Assembly: GCA_038142525.1 (NCBI GenBank)
Contig: JAYQKE010000002.1
Coordinates: 77,478 to 141,477 of the forward strand
Length of the DNA stretch: 64,000 bases
DNA from: CAJQHK01 sp038142525
GTDB lineage: Bacteria > Pseudomonadota > Alphaproteobacteria > Rickettsiales > UBA1997
Direction of reading: 5' to 3'
Shown here: in pieces, positions 1 to 9,622 of the stretch
How the letters are laid out: each line of letters opens with the position of its first letter
How positions within the stretch are numbered: position 1 is the first letter of the stretch
Notes under the pieces: generated by a model
What the model was told of the DNA's origin: nothing
Databases searched by the model: none
What the model saw: only the letters and a program-made list of their open reading frames with translations
Position numbers and translations under genes: made by a program

Positions 1-84
1 CTTTCCTTTGAAATACCCAAATGTGAAGGATGCTGAAACGCTGATTAGTAAAATTATTAATTTGATTACCATTCCCTCTATCAT
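1..84 (-). CDS. Small membrane protein, possible Rz-like spanin (partial)
   Basis: The reading frame opens with MIEGMVIKLIILLIS and runs off the window edge. It has a single N-terminal hydrophobic segment followed by a turn towards charged residues (GYFKGK). Its ATG overlaps the stop of the holin-like gene in an ATGA arrangement, so the two are probably translationally coupled. A short inner-membrane anchored protein directly downstream of holin and endolysin fits an i-spanin, but only about 28 codons are visible, so the role is inferred from position alone. Confidence 0.4.
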   Translation of the reverse strand, partial: MIEGMVIKLIILLISVSASFTFGYFKGK

Positions 85-308
85 CTTTTTATTCCCCTCT
101 CAAAAACCCCAATTCCAAGCAATCCACCACCAGATATTAAAAACATATTTATAATTCCAAGGGCGGTTGATGCATCTGCGACTCCTTGATATAACGAATA
201 GGCAAATAATATTACAGAAAATAAAACCCCTACAATCAGAAGGATTGATCCCCAGAGTCGTTTTGAAGATTTATTTCCTTTTGAATCTTGCAAAAAATGA
301 TTTGCCAT
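81..308 (-). CDS. Putative phage holin
   Basis: This 75-residue protein has two hydrophobic segments (about residues 20-40 and 48-66) separated by a short polar loop, and it ends in a basic tail (ERGIKR). Small two-span membrane proteins next to an endolysin are typically holins, which permeabilise the inner membrane to time lysis. Its start lies inside the 3' end of the M15 endolysin gene (38-bp overlap) and its stop overlaps the next small membrane gene, forming a compact lysis cassette. No specific holin family motif was recognised, so the call rests on topology and context. Confidence 0.6.
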   Translation of the reverse strand: MANHFLQDSKGNKSSKRLWGSILLIVGVLFSVILFAYSLYQGVADASTALGIINMFLISGGGLLGIGVFERGIKR

Positions 309-783
309 GTTTTTTATTGTTATCTTTGGTTAGCTCAAAATGAGTAAGATCAAAAAATGTTTGATCGTTTAAATTATTGTTATTATTCCAGTCAGCTCCG
401 GATATGATTTTAATATTAAGTTGGTTTGCTACTCCTTTAACAAAACCAACAAAGTAATAAAATTCTGCTAGTTCCCTTGCTTGGTAATTGATTTTATTTC
501 TATTTTTGAGATCAATTACTCCCCAGTTATTTGGTATTGGGTAAGGAGCTACATCAATGGCAAATGATAGAGGCTCTTCTGCTGTTACTTGATGTTTAGA
601 TTTTTTGGTTACTCCGTCAGCTCTTGTTTTATCTTGGCTGTAAAGCTGCTTTTGTTTTTTATCTGATCTGCTTCCTTCAATTATGGTACAATCATAATGT
701 TTTATTATCTCGTTAAAAAGTTTTTGAAGATTTGGATGGCAGGTTTCTAGTCTTTTTCTTGATCTGCTTGAGTATTTTGGCAT
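271..783 (-). CDS. Endolysin, M15-type L,D/D,D-peptidase
   Basis: The 170-residue protein has the features of VanY/T5-endolysin-like M15 zinc peptidases, which cleave peptide crosslinks of peptidoglycan. An early EGSRSDKKQ segment matches the substrate loop. HQVTAEEPLSFAIDVAP carries the zinc-binding His and Asp (usual pattern SxHxxGxAxD, here with a slightly longer spacer). GADW and DLTHFEL supply the catalytic acid region and the last zinc His. There is no signal peptide, so release through the adjacent holin is expected. It looks full length for this family. Confidence 0.85.
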   Translation of the reverse strand: MPKYSSRSRKRLETCHPNLQKLFNEIIKHYDCTIIEGSRSDKKQKQLYSQDKTRADGVTKKSKHQVTAEEPLSFAIDVAPYPIPNNWGVIDLKNRNKINYQARELAEFYYFVGFVKGVANQLNIKIISGADWNNNNNLNDQTFFDLTHFELTKDNNKKHGKSFFARFKRK

Positions 784-787
784 TTTC

Positions 788-1084
788 TTATTTTGATATT
801 ATTGAAAGGAATCCTGCGGTAATTAAAGTCATAATTCCGATAACTAACCATCTGATAAAGACCTTAAAACTGTGCTTCTTTGCCATTTTAAAGGCGCTTA
901 ATAAGCTCCTGAGATCACGGATATCTAAATGAGCATTATCATCATCAAGGCCAAGTTCACTTAAAGCTAATCTTGCGCCTTGCTTGGAGGCTTTACTCAT
1001 TAGCCTTTCAAATTCACATTCAGAGATAATAAAATTTCCTGCTCTTGATTTTTTGATTCTTAATTTTGGCTCTGTGTTTGTCAT
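788..1084 (-). CDS. Small phage protein with C-terminal membrane anchor
   Basis: This 98-residue protein has a soluble N-terminal two thirds, including a KASKQGARLALSELGL helix and a conserved-looking HLDIRDLRSLL segment. A single C-terminal hydrophobic helix (about residues 76-95) follows a basic patch, giving a tail-anchored topology. Similar short proteins sit between tail gene D and the lysis genes in alphaproteobacterial prophages. Its function is unknown. It lies 4 bp upstream of the endolysin gene and should be cotranscribed with it. Confidence 0.6.
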   Translation of the reverse strand: MTNTEPKLRIKKSRAGNFIISECEFERLMSKASKQGARLALSELGLDDDNAHLDIRDLRSLLSAFKMAKKHSFKVFIRWLVIGIMTLITAGFLSIISK

Positions 1085-2017
1085 TTTTTTAAGTTTTAAG
1101 TTTTAAGTATTGCTGTAATTTGAGAGGTATATCCTGAGTCGCTAATATTGTGAGTTACGCTATCGATGATCCATGATTGGTCTTTTAGATATTTAACATC
1201 TGGAATAGTGATTTTGCTTTCTGCGCTTAAAATTGGATTGCCGCCAGCAGAAATACTTAATTTCTTAATTCCTCTTTGAAATTCCGCTAATTTTGCCTTA
1301 GCTATTTGAGTGGCTCTATCTTGAGTAACATATATGTATCGTGCGTTGTAAGTTGGTTCATTTCCACCAACAGATACTGTATTTCTCTTTGCCGTCTGCT
1401 AAATTATGCCATTTTGCCCTGACTCTGCCAAACTTTCCTCTTTCAGAAACGCTTAACTTCCAGTTGGTAATTTCAGATTCAAATATTTCTGCTTCTGGCA
1501 GTTCAACTCCTGAGATTGAAGTTCCCGTGCCTTTTTTGATGAATATAAGCTTGTCATCTATGAATTTGATAAATGAATCATGGTCTTTAGCTAATCTACT
1601 TAAAAATGAAATATCACTCTCGTCAGTTTGATCAATATGCTTGATATAGATTTCATTTAGCTGGTTATCGATTATTGCTTCAAATTCATGAGCTTTGGCA
1701 ATTGCTGAAACTATGCTGAATAAAGTATGTTCATGCCATGATTTGCTTTTAGGAGATCTAATTTTGCTATTTAGATTCTTGATCTTGGTGTTAGTTGCTT
1801 TGGCAGTAACCCTCATTTTTAATGGAGGGGACATAAGCTTAACTGTATCAACGATATAGCTTCCCATTAGGTTTAGCTCTTTATCTTCATAACCAATTGA
1901 TATTTCAAGATTTGCACCAGTTGCAGGAATTTCTAAAACACTATCTCGATTATCAAGCAAGATTTCTGCTTTATCAGAGCTAAATTCAACCTCTAATTTG
2001 AACAAATCACATAATTT

Positions 2018-3019
2018 TTAAACCATAGAATTTTGAGCTAATTTTAGCTTCTCATTCCAGACTTGATTAGGAGTTTTATATCCTAATATTTTTCGTGGCA
2101 TATTATTAAGCAGATTTTCAATTTTTTGTAATTTTTTTTTTGTTAATTTAGTAATATCTCTATCTTTAGGAAAGATTCTGTGAATCATAGAATTTATTTT
2201 TTCAACCAATCCTTTTTGCCAAGGGCTATAGGCATTACAGAAATAAGTCTTAAATCCTTTAAGATGGTAATTGATATGATTGGCAAATTCTCCTCCATTA
2301 TCAAATGTCATTGTTTTTCTAAAGAATTTAGGTATCTTAGATATTCTTGTCAATAAGCCACAACATACAGTATTGCTAGTTTTATTTCTATTAAAACACA
2401 AAATCACTTTTTGAGAAGCTTTGTCAATCATGGCAGAAATATTAGCACTTCTGTTATTTTTGTGAAATGTTAAATCTACCTCAAAATGGCCAATATCTAT
2501 CTTTTCTTCAGCAATCTTATCTCTTTTGGAAATTGATACTCTATTTGGAATAATAACCCTCTTTTTCCTAGATCCTTGCTTTAATCTATTTTGTCTTTTG
2601 CGGGGTAAATATTTATATAATTCTAACTTTCTAGAAGTATCAGAATTATAAATGTAACTATATAGAGATTCAGTAGATATAGAAAAACCTATATCCTCCT
2701 TCATCTTATGAGATATTACATCTAATCCCCATTTGTGATTTATTAATTTATTCCTTAAATAGGATAAAGCTTTTGGATTCTTATCTATAGAAAATCCATC
2801 TTTTTTACAAAGGATCTTTTTGTATTTACTATGAGCAATGGTAGGGATATATTTATTTTTCTCCTTCCTGCTATTTAACTCATAGCTAATAGCAGATTTA
2901 GATTTACCAATAAAATCAGCTATTTTTTGCAATGATACTTTTTCTACAAATCTCATATGGTGAATTATTTGTCTATCTTTAAAGGTAAGATGTTTAAATT
3001 TCTTTATATTGTTACTCAT
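2018..3019 (-). CDS. IS30-family transposase
   Basis: The 333-residue protein begins with a helix-turn-helix segment (LTFKDRQIIHHM, then SLQKIADFIGKSKSAISYEL), as in IS30 transposases. The DDE catalytic core follows: D in GHFEVDLTF, D in MTFDNGGEF, and E in SPWQKGLVEKINSMIHR. The downstream motif FPKDRDITKL is also family-typical. Length is normal and the frame is open, so this copy could be active. It sits inside the gpD gene and reads in the same direction. Confidence 0.9.
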   Translation of the reverse strand: MSNNIKKFKHLTFKDRQIIHHMRFVEKVSLQKIADFIGKSKSAISYELNSRKEKNKYIPTIAHSKYKKILCKKDGFSIDKNPKALSYLRNKLINHKWGLDVISHKMKEDIGFSISTESLYSYIYNSDTSRKLELYKYLPRKRQNRLKQGSRKKRVIIPNRVSISKRDKIAEEKIDIGHFEVDLTFHKNNRSANISAMIDKASQKVILCFNRNKTSNTVCCGLLTRISKIPKFFRKTMTFDNGGEFANHINYHLKGFKTYFCNAYSPWQKGLVEKINSMIHRIFPKDRDITKLTKKKLQKIENLLNNMPRKILGYKTPNQVWNEKLKLAQNSMV

Positions 3020-3129
3020 GATAATTTTTATTAAATTTTAAAAAATAATAAAAATTATGTAATATTTCTTAAATATAAACTCAAAATTCTTTAAAAAAAT
3101 ATTGTCGTAAATTATTACTACAACATACC

Positions 3130-3208
3130 GGAATTTTTAAATTCTTAACGAAATTTCTCCCTCTTGCTATGAAGGGCTACTTCCGAAATTCTAAATTTAA
3201 AAAATTCC
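3130..3208. repeat. Imperfect inverted repeat upstream of IS30 transposase
   Basis: A segment starting GGAATTTTTAAATT near 3130 is mirrored by AATTTAAAAAATTCC ending near 3208, with further partial complementarity (GAAATTTC against GAAATT) inside. The roughly 80-bp unit would fold into a long hairpin. It lies between the IS30 transposase and the gpD 5' fragment and belongs to neither gene. Confidence 0.45.
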
Positions 3209-3366
3209 TATCATCGAATCTGAGGTAAATAGAAGTTTTTGTTCAAATAGATTTTAGAACTTGCCAGAAACAAGACCTGTTTCATCGGTAATATTTAAGG
3301 AAATTAATCTCTTAGAAATAAGATCAGTAATATCAACTGAGTCAGCAATAATTTTAAATGATGGTT

Positions 3367-3576
3367 TCACGACCATAGTTTGACTGTTTCTGTTTCTTGG
3401 TTTTGAGTAATTTTTGGCAAAGTTATTTTTGTGCCAGCATTAAAAACATCAGGCTCTAATTCGAGATGGCGATTAGCTTCTAAAACTTGCTCAACCGCTC
3501 CCGAAGTTGTGCCATAATATTCCTGACAAATTTGATCCAAAACATCACCGTCTTTTGTTGTGTAGATAATGCTCAT
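3367..3576 (-). CDS. Tail protein X (LysM-like), P2 gpX family
   Basis: This 69-residue protein is essentially a LysM-like fold: YTTKDGDVLDQICQEYYG at the N-terminus, a central helix, then DVFNAGTKITLPK. This is the pattern of P2 gpX, a small tail protein required for tail completion. It lies between gpU and gpD, as in many P2-type tail operons, and its first codons overlap the end of gpU. The length is typical for the family. Confidence 0.85.
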   Translation of the reverse strand: MSIIYTTKDGDVLDQICQEYYGTTSGAVEQVLEANRHLELEPDVFNAGTKITLPKITQNQETETVKLWS

Positions 3577-4004
3577 AATGACCCGGTGATATTTTGAATT
3601 ATTCCTTTAACTCCTTTTTTCTTATCCTCGCCATATCGTTTTAGGGTTAGGCTAAACTCGATCTTTCTTGGAGATCCATCACTTAGGAAATTACTTTGAT
3701 TTTCTGTAATGTTGGTAATGCACCATCTACCAAATGCAAAGCCATTTCCTGAGATTAAAAAAAGAGGCTTACCTAATCCTGCTTGCGCTCTCATTAAAGT
3801 AACTTGTTTAAGTCCACCTTTGAAATGAGGATAAATAACTCCTTCAAGCTCTATGGTTTCAACACCAAATCCGGTAAATTGCAAAGCTGGATTACTGCCA
3901 ATTCTATTGACTTCTTGCCACTTATAGTTGCTTTGTCTTTTTAAAGTTTGGTAAGCGAAAGCATTTTTTATGACAAATCTATAAACACCAAGAATCATCA
4001 TCAT
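3573..4004 (-). CDS. Tail protein U, P2 gpU family
   Basis: This 143-residue protein is recognisable as P2 gpU. An opening beta segment (LGVYRFVIKNAFAYQTL) precedes the diagnostic NPALQFTGFGVETIELEGVIYP and the late EFSLTLKRYGED. GpU acts in completion of the contractile tail, probably capping the tube. The gene is intact and follows the tape-measure gene, with gpX and gpD after it. Three consecutive ATG codons open the frame, so the exact start is uncertain by one or two residues. Confidence 0.88.
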   Translation of the reverse strand: MMMILGVYRFVIKNAFAYQTLKRQSNYKWQEVNRIGSNPALQFTGFGVETIELEGVIYPHFKGGLKQVTLMRAQAGLGKPLFLISGNGFAFGRWCITNITENQSNFLSDGSPRKIEFSLTLKRYGEDKKKGVKGIIQNITGSL

Positions 4005-4080
4005 ATCAACTTTAAGTAAGCTATTAACTGTTAGCTTGTCTGCTGATATTTTTAAAAAAATCTAGTGCCATGATTTACAT

Positions 4081-6445
4081 TTAGTCAAAATTTAGCGCCT
4101 CCTTCCTTCCCTCAAGCTTCCTGACAAGTTCGTCAAAAACTTCTTTCACTTGATCAGCAATTTTCTGCTCGTTTAAATTCTTGCCACTATTGTTATTGAT
4201 GGTAACAGGTGCGGATATTGATATATTTGAACTTGTATTGCTTCTCGTGTTGCTTTTAGAGATATTGGCAACATTGGGAATATTACTAGATTCAAGTAAT
4301 TCTTGTTGCTCCTGACTTATCGGGACATTCTTATTTTCAATAGTCTTTATGACTTTTCCAATTGAAGGTGCTGACTCTTTGTCTCGCTCCTCACCTTCTT
4401 CATCCTCGTTACTACCAAAAACAAAACTGATAGCTTTGCCAGCTAAATCTACTACTGATTTAAGAGGCTTTATTAGCTTACTTATCCAAGGAAAGGTTTT
4501 TTGTACCCATCCAATTATTCCGCTGAATATTTTTTTGAAGAATTTCCCCAGCGGAGTCCAGTATTTGATTATTAATACCGCTCCCACAGCAATAGCTGTA
4601 ATAAGCAAGCCAATTGGGTTGGTTGCAATAACTACCTTCAAGAACTTAAAAAGACGAGTAGTAAGAGGAATAATTCTATTAGCTTTTTTTAAAACACTTA
4701 CAAATCCAAATAATCCTCCTTTAGCTGACTAAGAATGTACCTTTTAAAAAGGTAAAGCCATAACCAGTTGCGATAGTAACCACTTTAAGGGTTATTAATC
4801 CGGCTATTGTCCAGCCAATATATTTAGTCAAAATTGGATGTTGTTCTGCAAAGGCACTAACATAAGTAGCTCCTACAGCTAACACTCCAAGAATATCAGA
4901 AAAAGCAGGAAGTAAAACAGAACCCAGCGATATTCCAACGGATTCAATAGCAGAGCTAAATCTTTTCCATGCACCATAAGTGGTGTTTCTCAAACGATCC
5001 GCCATTTCTTTGGTTGCACCATCGGCATTTTTGATCTTTTCTGCTATACCATCAAGGTCTTTAGTTTCAATAGACTCAAAAATTGTTAAAGCACCTGCAG
5101 ATGATCTTGTGCCAAATATATCTTTTACAGCTGATATTTTTTCCTGATCACTAGCACCTTTTAGGGCAACTGACATATCTTTTAAGATATCAATCATTGA
5201 CCTCATTTTGCCAGTTTTGCTAAAGACCTCTACATTAAGAGAGGTTAATCTTTTCTGAGCAAGCTGTGATTGTTTAGCGACATCTGGCATTTCATCTGCC
5301 GTTAAGCCATATTTATCCCTCATTTCTCCAAGGGCTTCTGCTCCTTTTTTTGCGGGAGTCGCTAGTCTTAGATAAGCTGATCTTAGCATTGTTCCTGCCA
5401 TTGCGGCTTGAATACCAGCGTTACCAAGAACGCCAGCCAAAACAGTTGTTTCTTCTAATGTTCCACCCATGCGTGCCAGCCTGGAGCTATGAATTTCATG
5501 GTTTGACCAAGCATTTCAACATTTACATTTGTTGATCTACTTGCTTGAGCTAAAATATCGGCTACTTTAGCAGTCTCGTTGGCTTCCATATTAAAGCCAG
5601 TTAGAATGTTGGAAGTAATATCTGCAACTCTTCCTAAGTCCATATTGCCAGCAACTGCCAAATTTAAAACACTTGGCGTTGCTTCTAGAATTTCATTAGT
5701 ACTAAGTCCAGCCATACCAAGAAACTGCATAGCTTCTGCGGATTGGCTCGCTGTAAATTGCGTTGTTCTTCCAAGCTCTCTAGCTTGTTTTGTTAATTTT
5801 TTAAAGCCTTGCGCTTCTGTCGCCTCATCGGTAATTGCACCAACTTTAGCCATAGCAAGTTCGAAATCTACCGCTGGTTTTACAACGCTGAATAATGCAC
5901 CGCCAAGAGCAACAGCATCAAACATTTGAGAACGCTTATTGGATCTGTTTTGTAAATTAGCATCTTTAGCATTTTGACGCTTAATTACTGATGATTGCCT
6001 ACTTTGAAGACCTTTTAATTTTTTTGATAATCTACCTTGTTCCTTGTTAAAATTTTTCATATCAACCCCAGAAGCCCTGAGAGCTTTACCCATTTGACGA
6101 GTTGAGCGAGCTGTATCTAAAAATGATTTTTTAGTTCTGTCGGCTAATCTCTTGGATTTTCTAAAATTATTTTGAAGTCTGCTTTGAGGGATTGTTGGTT
6201 GTCGCAATTCCCTTACTTAAAACATTTAACTGTTGCTTGGCTGATTTATAGGCAATTGATGCCTCTTTTGTTGCTCTTGCGGAATTGCGCCATGCCTCAA
6301 TTTGATTAGCCTTTTGGCTAGTCTTTTTAATTGCACTTCCAAGACTTGTTAATTGCTTATTTGCTGATCCAAAAGCACCTTTAAAAGATTTGCCAAGGTC
6401 AGCACCAATTACAACTGATACGGATGCTTTGCTGTTACTTGGCAT
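4081..6445 (-). pseudogene. Tail tape-measure protein (gpT-like), broken by three frameshifts
   Basis: Four collinear fragments together make one long tape-measure protein: an N-terminal coiled-coil start at 6445 (VVIGADLGKSFKGAFGSANK), a large middle part with the minor-tail core (VDFELAMAKVGAITDEAT, FTASQSAEAMQFLGMAGLS), a third part with TTYGAWKRFSSAIESVG and hydrophobic helices, and a C-terminal part ending at 4081. Frame changes lie near 6190, 5460 and 4733. The protein sets tail length and is injected with DNA. The total of about 785 residues suits a P2-type tail. The breaks may be real mutations or indel errors. Confidence 0.85.
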
Positions 6446-6448
6446 TTT

Positions 6449-6832
6449 CTATTCTTGTGATTCTTTTTGGATAATAATTGCCTCATCATAGAAAAGGCAA
6501 AATTCCTCTTCTGTTAGCTCTAAAATTTCTGAGAGTCGCCAATTGGTTATTTTTGAGAGGATAATAATGGCTCTGGTGATATCCCCTCTGACTTGAAAAA
6601 ATCCATATAAGCTTTTTGTAAAGTCTGCATAATCGCTCTCGTCTAACTCCTCAATGATTGCTGGTTGAACTTCGCAAAGATTGGCAAAAAGGCGGATTTC
6701 TTTTTCTTCATCTGGGGAGTTTTTCATCTTGGCCACAACGAGACGATCTTTTACTTTTGATCGTCTCATATTTAATTCAGAAATATTTTCTCCGCTTGAT
6801 TCAATTGGATAGTTTAATTTAATATTGTGCAT
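6449..6832 (-). CDS. Tail assembly chaperone, gpE and gpE' parts in one frame
   Basis: This 127-residue protein combines two regions that P2 makes separately. The first about 85 residues (LNYPIESSGENISELNMRRSK) resemble gpE-type assembly chaperones. The last 40 (ITNWRLSEILELTEEEFCLFYDEA) match the short gpE' pattern, a Trp-containing helix followed by an acidic segment. In P2 the E' part is reached by a programmed ribosomal frameshift; here both lie in one uninterrupted frame. The position between the tube and tape-measure genes is standard for this chaperone. Confidence 0.75.
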   Translation of the reverse strand: MHNIKLNYPIESSGENISELNMRRSKVKDRLVVAKMKNSPDEEKEIRLFANLCEVQPAIIEELDESDYADFTKSLYGFFQVRGDITRAIIILSKITNWRLSEILELTEEEFCLFYDEAIIIQKESQE

Positions 6833-6849
6833 GATTATTTTATTTTAGA

Positions 6850-7350
6850 TTAAACGCCGATGGCATCACGAATTTCCGTCATTTTATCAACTCCACCAAT
6901 AATTCTGGTCATGTTGTCAATATCGATTTCGATTAGCTGTTCACCATCAATTTCTAGGCTGTAATATCTACAAGCAATTGTGCAAGCTAGAGTTCCTTTT
7001 TCTCCAGCTGAGAATTTGCCCATATCCATTTCGGTATACATTCCCCTTAATTTAACAATGACTGGTGAGGTAGTAGCATCATCTTGCAAAGCTCCTCGAA
7101 GCGTCACTTGAACACCATTACCACTAATAAGTCCAAATTGCTTTAAAACATCTTTGTCATATTCAGATAGGGTAAAACTGGTTTCTAGCTTTTCCATTCC
7201 CATATCAATTGATATTGGAGCATCCATGCCACCAGCTTTATATTCCTCTGCTTTGATGTTTAGTTTTGGAGGATTAACCTCGTCACATTTACCAACATAA
7301 CCACGCCCATCAATGAAGAGGTTGAAATTCTTTAATATTTTTGGAATCAT
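6850..7350 (-). CDS. Major tail tube protein, P2 gpFII family
   Basis: This 166-residue protein opens with MIPKILKNFNLFIDGRGYVG, the typical start of P2-type tube proteins. It continues with PKLNIKAEEYKAGGMDAPI and a late GEKGTLACTIACRYYSLEIDG. It polymerises into the inner tube of the contractile tail. The gene is intact, of normal length, and lies between the sheath and the E chaperone in P2 order. Confidence 0.9.
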   Translation of the reverse strand: MIPKILKNFNLFIDGRGYVGKCDEVNPPKLNIKAEEYKAGGMDAPISIDMGMEKLETSFTLSEYDKDVLKQFGLISGNGVQVTLRGALQDDATTSPVIVKLRGMYTEMDMGKFSAGEKGTLACTIACRYYSLEIDGEQLIEIDIDNMTRIIGGVDKMTEIRDAIGV

Positions 7351-7377
7351 TTTCTTGTTTATTTTTGATTATTAAAA

Positions 7378-8596
7378 TTAGCTGACAATTTCTTCTAAAT
7401 ATTCATCAGTCATTCTTGATCTAAAAATGATATGCTCTGCTGGATAAGGAGGCGTGAAGTCAAACTCAAAGGTGACTTTACCTTGAGCTATTTGATCAGG
7501 AGTATTTAGCTCAGGATCAGCAAAGGCAGTTCCACCAATAATCGCTCCAATATTTTTTAAATATCTCAGATAGTTATTAACTCCTTCCAAAACATCCTCG
7601 ATGTAGGTTTTGGTGATATTTCTATCAACAGCCCATAAGTGAGCTTTAAGAAGAGAATCATTAATCATGTCAGCAGTTCTTCTAGCTTGTAAGAATGCCC
7701 ATTTAGGATCAGCTGATAAAGTTCTATTACCCCACAATCTAAAACCACTTTCTTGAATTATAGTTGTGATGTTATTTTCATTGAGGTAGTTGGCTTTTGA
7801 ATTTACATCACCAAGAACAAAATCAATTGGCTTAGAAATTCCAACAATGCCATTAATAACCAAATTTGATGGTGACCACCAGAATCCTCTGTCATTATCG
7901 GATTTTACAATTAAGCCCGCTACTCTTGCAGATGACGGCTCTTCAACAATAGCTCCCAATGTATCAAGAACTTTAACCCAAGGATAAACCGTAAATACTC
8001 TAGCAGATCCAAAGTCACCAACATAATCAATTGCATCTGTATCATTAGTATTTGGAAGATCAGCAATAATAATTGCTCTTAGATTTTCTGCTATTCCAAG
8101 CAATTCACTAACCACAGGGTTTGCATTTCCACTTGGCATATCATGCGTGAAATTTGGGGCAATTAAGATTCTTGGAGTTACTGCAAGCTCTGTATTGGTC
8201 TGCCAAAAGAGCATGAACACCTTTATATTGACCAGTTGTTACGTCAACGCCACCAACAACATCGGCATCTATGATATTTGTAGGATCAAGAACGCCAGTT
8301 GTTAAATGGGCTAGATTATCTGGATCAGCAACATTGATAACAACAACCATTGCGCCAGCTTGATCAAATATTCCATCCAAAGCTTTTGGTATAGTGTAGT
8401 CTTTATTGGCATCGTTATTTTCACCGAAGATTTCGGTCGCTTGTTTTCTTGAGCCAAGAATTAAGGTTGGTGTATTTACTGGGCCTTGTGGCGCTGTACC
8501 AACAAGTCCAATTACACTTGATTTAACTGTTTGAATAGGACGCGCACCATCATTTATTTCAATGATTTCCACGCCGTGTAAGAATTGATCAGGCAT
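7378..8596 (-). pseudogene. Tail sheath protein, P2 gpFI family, one frameshift
   Basis: The N-terminal part from 8596 (FLHGVEIIEINDGARPIQTVKSS, then VIGLVGTAPQG) is the conserved start of contractile sheath proteins. The second part begins after a frame change near 8215 and carries GFWWSPSNLVINGIVGISKPI and FRLWGNRTLSADPKW, the sheath C-terminal core. It ends at 7378. Together about 405 residues, close to the P2 sheath. The sheath contracts to drive the tube through the envelope. Only the single frame break argues against function. Confidence 0.88.
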
Positions 8597-8652
8597 AAGT
8601 TTTTTGATTTAATTATTAATAAAATTTGATTTTGAATTTTAAGTTCTTTTTG

Positions 8653-9617
8653 TTAAAAACCTATTGCCATCCAGTATACCATAACAGATCCGACTCCAGT
8701 ACCATTTGATATACGTACTGTAGAATTGGTAATAGATCTAACAAATCCTGAATAGTCATCTGGAGCTCCATCGCTTATTCCCTTAGAGCCTGTAGTAACA
8801 GCAAACACAGCGTTAGGAAAAGGTGTAGAAAAAGTAAAAACAGTAGCTCCAGCAGAAGGTATAACCCCGAGCCCCATTGAAAAATAATCCCATTTGGTAA
8901 TTTTGTGTAACCATTCGACGTCTTTGAGCAACTAAAGCCAGCAAGGTATTTTAAAGGAGTAATTATTTTTTCATCATTGCCGCCGTTACTTACTTCTGAT
9001 TGAGTAGCGATTTGCGAAATTCCCTTTTGAGATTCAGATGCATCACCAGTTGTTGCCGCACTTCCTAGTCCCAGATTATTTCTAGCTATTGCTGAATCAT
9101 CCAAATCTGAAAGGTTGTTGGTTTTAATTAATCTTTCAGCTAAAGCATTATTTACATCAGTTCCAAAATTTGGATCAAGGGCAATATCATTATTAATGAT
9201 TAAACTTACATTAGGAGAATTGGCAAAGCCAAGAATCATCCTGATATAAAGCCTTTTACCAGATCCGCTTGGTAAATTTGGCTTGAAGGTTTCTGGATAT
9301 TTACCTATGGCAAATAGATCACCATTACTATCAAATATTCCTACTTCTCTGATATAAAATGGCCCGATAGCTTCATCTAGAACCCCTTCAACTATTAACT
9401 GATTTGGGTTATTTTCATCAACAACTACATGGGTTAGAGTTACTCTGTGCACTTCATTGACTAAAGCTGTTGCGTTTGATGCCGGATCATAAACAGTTCC
9501 ACCTCCATCGCCAACTGCAAGTTCAGTTAAATCAATAGCTGTCCCACCAGGTTCATTACTGGCGCCTTCTTTTATTAAGCCACCATCTGTAACTAAGCTG
9601 TAATAATCTTGAGGCAT
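8653..9617 (-). pseudogene. Tail fibre protein (gpH-like), frameshifted
   Basis: The N-terminus from 9617 (YYSLVTDGGLIKEGAS, then TAIDLTELAVGDGGGTVYDP, and IREVGIFDSNGDLFAIGKYP) is the conserved phage tail-collar/fibre domain that attaches to the baseplate. Near 8870 the frame changes. The correct continuation, including PFPNAVFAVTTGSKG and GSVMVYWMAIGF, resembles the beta-sheet C-terminal tip domain of gp53-like fibres, which contact the host surface. About 320 residues in total is short for a fibre. No chaperone gene of gpG type was seen after it. Confidence 0.8.
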
Positions 9618-9622
9618 TTAAA

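Larger units (their letters stand above)
1995..3249 (-). mobile_element. IS30-family insertion element (ends approximate)
   Basis: The element carries one transposase gene and interrupts gpD. Candidate ends are copies of TTTGAACAAA in opposite orientation at 1997-2006 and 3238-3247, giving about 1.25 kb, close to the usual IS30 size. The flanking gpD sequence does not rejoin cleanly, and about 180 bp upstream of the transposase hold an unexplained inverted repeat, so the exact ends and target duplication are not settled. Confidence 0.6.
1096..3376 (-). pseudogene. P2 gpD-like tail protein, split by an IS30 element and frameshifted
   Basis: The gene starts at 3376 (MVVKPSFKIIADSVDITDL), overlapping the end of the gpX gene by 10 bp, and stops being gpD-like after about 40 codons near 3255. 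It resumes at about 1996 (KLEVEFSSDKAEILLDNRDS) and has a further frame change near 1380. Beyond that, SVGGNEPTYNARYIYVTQ continues to the stop at 1096 with the Ala/Lys/Arg-rich helix typical of the gpD C-terminus. GpD forms the hub under the baseplate spike of contractile tails. The interruption and frameshift make a working product unlikely. Confidence 0.8.

Noticed and set aside
1341..1631. Plus-strand reading frame opposite gpD
   Set aside because: It is antisense to a well-supported phage gene and has no domain or ribosome binding site.
4081..6445. Tape-measure frame changes as programmed frameshifting
   Set aside because: There are three breaks in one gene, at places where no family member uses recoding, and the same kind of break is found in unrelated genes.
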